Shown: piece after piece, positions 5,942-8,481 of the stretch | Position numbering within the stretch: the stretch's first letter is position 1 | Layout of the letters: each line of letters starts with the position of its first letter | Origin: Deltaproteobacteria bacterium | GTDB taxonomy: Bacteria; Desulfobacterota; Syntrophia; Syntrophales; Smithellaceae | DNA: 8,481 bases | Direction: 5' to 3' | NCBI GenBank assembly: GCA_019136325.1 | Contig: JAGVUJ010000330.1 | Coordinates: 1-8,481 of the forward strand | Made by a program: the position numbers and the translations under genes | The notes under the pieces: model-generated | Databases searched by the model: none | Seen by the model: only the letters and a program-made list of their open reading frames with translations | What the model was told of the DNA's origin: nothing

Positions 5942-6913
5942 ATGGTAACGAAAAAAAATCGTCAGCTGATTGTTTTCCTGCTTTTTGCCGCCGCCGCATT
6001 GTCGGCTCCGTTTTTTCTAAAAGGCAATTATCTTCTCAATGTGCTTGTTTTCGTCGGCATCAATACCATGCTGGCTCTGGGGTTGAATCTGCTTCTCGGA
6101 TATGCCGGACAGATTTCTCTGGGACACGCCGCTTTTTTCGGCATGGGCGCGTATATTTCCGGCATCATTACTTCCCGATATCCGATGGAACCTTTTCTCG
6201 TAATCATGCTGGCGGCGCTGTGTGTGGGAGCGCTCGCTTTTGTCATCGGTTTTCCCATTTTAAAACTGAAAGGTCATTATCTGGCCATGGCCACGCTCGG
6301 TTTCGGCATCATTATGTATATCATTTTTAACGAGACTGTGGACTGGACAGGCGGACCGTCAGGTTTGTCGGGAATCCCCAATCTCCGTATCGGGTCGTTT
6401 ATTTTCGACAATGACTGGAATAATTATTATCTGGTCTGGGTTTTTACCCTGGCGGTGATGTTGCTCGCCATTAATCTGTCTCAATCGAGAATCGGCCGGG
6501 CGCTCCGCGCCATTCACGATTCCGAGGTGGCTGCACGCGTGATGGGTGTTAACGCCCGAATGCTGAAAGTGCAGATTTTCACAATTTCCGCTGTCATATC
6601 GGCGGTTGCCGGAAGTCTTTATGCGCATGTCATGACATTTATTGCCCCGGCTTCCTTCGGCTTTAACTTTTCCGTGGAACTGCTCACAATGATTGTTATC
6701 GGCGGGCTCGGCAGCGTGTACGGCTCGTTTCTGGGCGCGGCCATTCTGACCATGCTGCCGGAGTTTCTGCGCGTTTTTCAGGATCTGGATATCGTTATTT
6801 ACGGATTGATGCTGATTCTAATGACCATGTATATGCCCGGAGGACTGGTCAGCGGTATTGAGGCAATGTCAGGCTTTGTATTGTCCCGTCTGAAAAAAGG
6901 GAAAGGTGCATAA
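5942..6913 (+). CDS. livM: Branched-chain amino acid-type ABC permease LivM
   Basis: Second membrane permease, 323 aa with many hydrophobic segments. Family signatures are NLLLGYAGQISLGHAAFFGM (49-68), the LKGHYLAMATLGFG region (109-122), TGGPSGLSGIP (136-146) and the ATPase-coupling loop GRALRAIHDSEVAARVMGVN (185-204). It ends in a basic tail (LKKGKGA). This is the core LivM type, without the N-terminal extension of E. coli LivM. The start has a weak GAAG (5930-5933) 8 nt upstream. The TAA stop overlaps the livG ATG by one base (TAATG), indicating translational coupling. Confidence 0.94.
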   Translation: MVTKKNRQLIVFLLFAAAALSAPFFLKGNYLLNVLVFVGINTMLALGLNLLLGYAGQISLGHAAFFGMGAYISGIITSRYPMEPFLVIMLAALCVGALAFVIGFPILKLKGHYLAMATLGFGIIMYIIFNETVDWTGGPSGLSGIPNLRIGSFIFDNDWNNYYLVWVFTLAVMLLAINLSQSRIGRALRAIHDSEVAARVMGVNARMLKVQIFTISAVISAVAGSLYAHVMTFIAPASFGFNFSVELLTMIVIGGLGSVYGSFLGAAILTMLPEFLRVFQDLDIVIYGLMLILMTMYMPGGLVSGIEAMSGFVLSRLKKGKGA

Positions 6914-7674
6914 TGCTCCGTCTTAAAAACATAACCCAGATTTTCGGCGGACTGACCGCCCTGGAAGATGTTTCCTTTACAGTTAAAGAAGGATCGATCA
7001 CCGGTGTCATCGGCCCCAACGGCGCCGGGAAAACAACGCTGTTTAATGTTGTCACCGGTCTTTACACCCAGACCCGGGGGGAAGTATTCCTCGGCGGTGA
7101 AAACATTTCTTTTTTGACCACCGAAGAGCTTGCCGGGCGGGGTCTGGTGCGCACCTTTCAGAATGTGGAACTCTTCCGCCGGATGACCGTTCTGGAAAAT
7201 GTCATGGTCGGCCTCCACACCAGAAGCAAAAGCGGCATTTTTTCGTGCGCGTTCAAACTGCCCGGGCAGATCAGAGAAGAAAAAAAAGTTCGGAAGAAAA
7301 GCATGGAATGGCTTGAGTTTACCGGCATTGCCGGTCTGGCCGACGTGACAGCCGGCAATCTGCCGTTTGGCAAGGGAAGGCTTCTGGAGATTTCCCGGGC
7401 CCTGGCCGCCGAGCCGAAGATTGTTTTGATGGACGAACCGGCGGCGGGTCTCAACAGCCGGGAAACAGCGGAACTGGCTTTGCTGATCCGTAAAATTTGC
7501 CAGGCTGGTGTGACCGTGGTGCTCGTCGAGCATGACATGGATCTGGTGATGGATGTATGCGAGTCGATTGTCGTGCTGAACCTTGGGAAAAAACTGGCCG
7601 AAGGAACGCCGCGGGAAATTCAGGAAAATCCCGCCGTGATCGCCGCTTATCTCGGTGAAGATAATCAGGATTAA
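6913..7674 (+). CDS. livG: Liv-type ABC transporter ATPase LivG
   Basis: Cytoplasmic ATPase of 253 aa. It has Walker A GPNGAGKTT (34-42), Q-loop Gln83 in TFQNVELF, Walker B IVLMDEP (170-176), D-loop AAGLN (177-181) and switch His207 in VEHDMD. The C-terminal GTPREIQENPAVIAAYLG segment (231-248) is the LivG-type tail. The ABC signature is degenerate: LPFGK (150-154) stands where LSGGQ is canonical, and the next residue is Gly rather than the usual Gln. Related LivG proteins often have LxYG[KQ]Q, so the drift is partly normal for the family. AAAGGTG (6902-6908) is a good ribosome-binding site inside the end of livM. Confidence 0.95.
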   Translation: MLRLKNITQIFGGLTALEDVSFTVKEGSITGVIGPNGAGKTTLFNVVTGLYTQTRGEVFLGGENISFLTTEELAGRGLVRTFQNVELFRRMTVLENVMVGLHTRSKSGIFSCAFKLPGQIREEKKVRKKSMEWLEFTGIAGLADVTAGNLPFGKGRLLEISRALAAEPKIVLMDEPAAGLNSRETAELALLIRKICQAGVTVVLVEHDMDLVMDVCESIVVLNLGKKLAEGTPREIQENPAVIAAYLGEDNQD

Positions 7675-7683
7675 GATAATACG

Positions 7684-8424
7684 ATGCTGAAAATAAAAAA
7701 CATCAATACATATTACGGACAAGCGCAGGCGCTCAAGAATGTTTCCCTGCATCTCACCGAAGGAGAAATCGTCACGCTGATCGGTGCGAACGGGGCCGGC
7801 AAGACAACACTTCTGAATTCCTTGTCCGGTGTTGTGCCGCCCAGGGATGGCCAGATTATTTTCAACAATGTTCCGATTAATAATTTTGCCGTGCACCAGA
7901 TTGTCCGGCTTGGCATTTCCCAGGTTCCGGAAGGCCGACAGGTCTTCAAGCCGGTTTCGGTCGAGGATAATCTGGAGCTCGGAGCCTATCTGCATCATCG
8001 AATGTTCGGCGGCGATGAAATCAGCAGAAATAAAAAGATGGTTTACGACCTGTTTCCGATTCTGAGGGAAAGACGCAGGCAACTGGCCGGCACTTTGTCC
8101 GGCGGAGAACAGCAGATGCTGGCTATCGGACGCGCGTTTATGACCCGGCCGAAATTGATGCTGTTGGACGAACCGTCCATGGGACTGGCGCCGCTGGTGG
8201 CTCAGGAAATTTTCCGGGTTATTGTAAATCTGTCCCGGGAACAAAAGACCACCGTTCTGCTTGTCGAGCAGAATGCGCGTGCGGCGCTGAAAATGGCCCA
8301 TCGCGGTTATGTGCTGGAGACGGGGCGCATGATTCTGGAAGGCACGGCGGCGGAGCTGCTCAATAATCGGGACGTTCAGAGGGCTTATCTCGGCAGGGAT
8401 AAAAAAGAAATATGGGAGAGATAA
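7684..8424 (+). CDS. livF: Liv-type ABC transporter ATPase LivF
   Basis: Second ATPase, 246 aa, partner of LivG. Walker A is GANGAGKTT (34-42), Q-loop Gln80 lies in ISQVPEGRQVF, the signature is a canonical LSGGEQQ (138-144), and Walker B is LMLLDEP (158-164). The switch position is Gln196 (VEQNA) instead of His, as is typical of LivF. The GLISQVPEGR-type segment and the C-terminal AELLNNRDVQRAYLG also fit. It starts 9 bp after livG with only a distant AGGA (7667-7670), so it is likely translated by coupling. The 57 bp after the stop show no terminator hairpin, and the window ends in AAAAGG, possibly the ribosome-binding site of another gene. Confidence 0.95.
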   Translation: MLKIKNINTYYGQAQALKNVSLHLTEGEIVTLIGANGAGKTTLLNSLSGVVPPRDGQIIFNNVPINNFAVHQIVRLGISQVPEGRQVFKPVSVEDNLELGAYLHHRMFGGDEISRNKKMVYDLFPILRERRRQLAGTLSGGEQQMLAIGRAFMTRPKLMLLDEPSMGLAPLVAQEIFRVIVNLSREQKTTVLLVEQNARAALKMAHRGYVLETGRMILEGTAAELLNNRDVQRAYLGRDKKEIWER

Positions 8425-8481
8425 GAAAAGAACGATCGGTGTACATTTTATTAAACTGTTCAAAAGCGGCGAGATAAAAGG

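Noticed and set aside
6799..8463. Very long minus-strand open frame (554 codons) opposite livG and livF
   Set aside because: It lies antisense to two ATPase genes with complete motifs. The product is rich in His, Gln, Arg and Phe with no recognisable domain, as expected from the reverse of a codon-biased gene.

Overview
The window reads as a chromosomal segment from a Gram-negative, probably anaerobic bacterium. I would guess Desulfobacterota (the old Deltaproteobacteria, Syntrophus/Smithella-like). The reasons are a soluble PAS histidine kinase with a HELNNP-type H-box, a complete branched-chain-amino-acid-type (Liv) ABC transporter with a secreted binding protein, moderate base composition, and palindrome-rich intergenic DNA. 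This placement is inference from style, not from a marker gene. Nothing looks phage-borne, and there is no transposase, CRISPR array, tRNA or rRNA.

Layout. Positions 1-68 hold the first 22 codons of a minus-strand gene that resembles the PurS domain of phosphoribosylformylglycinamidine synthase. A 432-bp divergent intergenic region follows (69-500). It carries two tandem AAATTTCA-type palindromes, a GC-rich nested hairpin cluster and a good TTGACA promoter facing right. On the plus strand come rmuC (501-1781) and an orphan cytoplasmic PAS histidine kinase (1833-3248) whose N-terminus is six Arg-Arg pentads in a row.

After a 216-bp gap with a dyad-decorated candidate promoter comes a periplasmic binding protein (3465-4607), closed by a textbook intrinsic terminator (4641-4670). 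A 329-bp gene-free stretch (4671-4999) with a long-range closing stem and several internal hairpins leads into a tight permease/ATPase cluster: livH (5000-5884), livM (5942-6913), livG (6913-7674) and livF (7684-8424). The last 57 bases contain no terminator, so the transcript may run on.

How the genes work together. The secreted binding protein should capture a small carboxylate or amino-acid-like ligand in the periplasm and hand it to the LivH/LivM membrane channel, driven by the LivG/LivF ATPases. The terminator between the binding-protein gene and livH separates the abundant periplasmic component from the scarcer membrane complex. The kinase has no receiver or regulator gene beside it, and a link to the transporter is only positional.

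I see no convincing new multi-gene system. The two points most worth a second look are the Arg-Arg pentad array of the kinase, whose DNA copies differ only by synonymous changes, and the structured, unassigned DNA ahead of livH.
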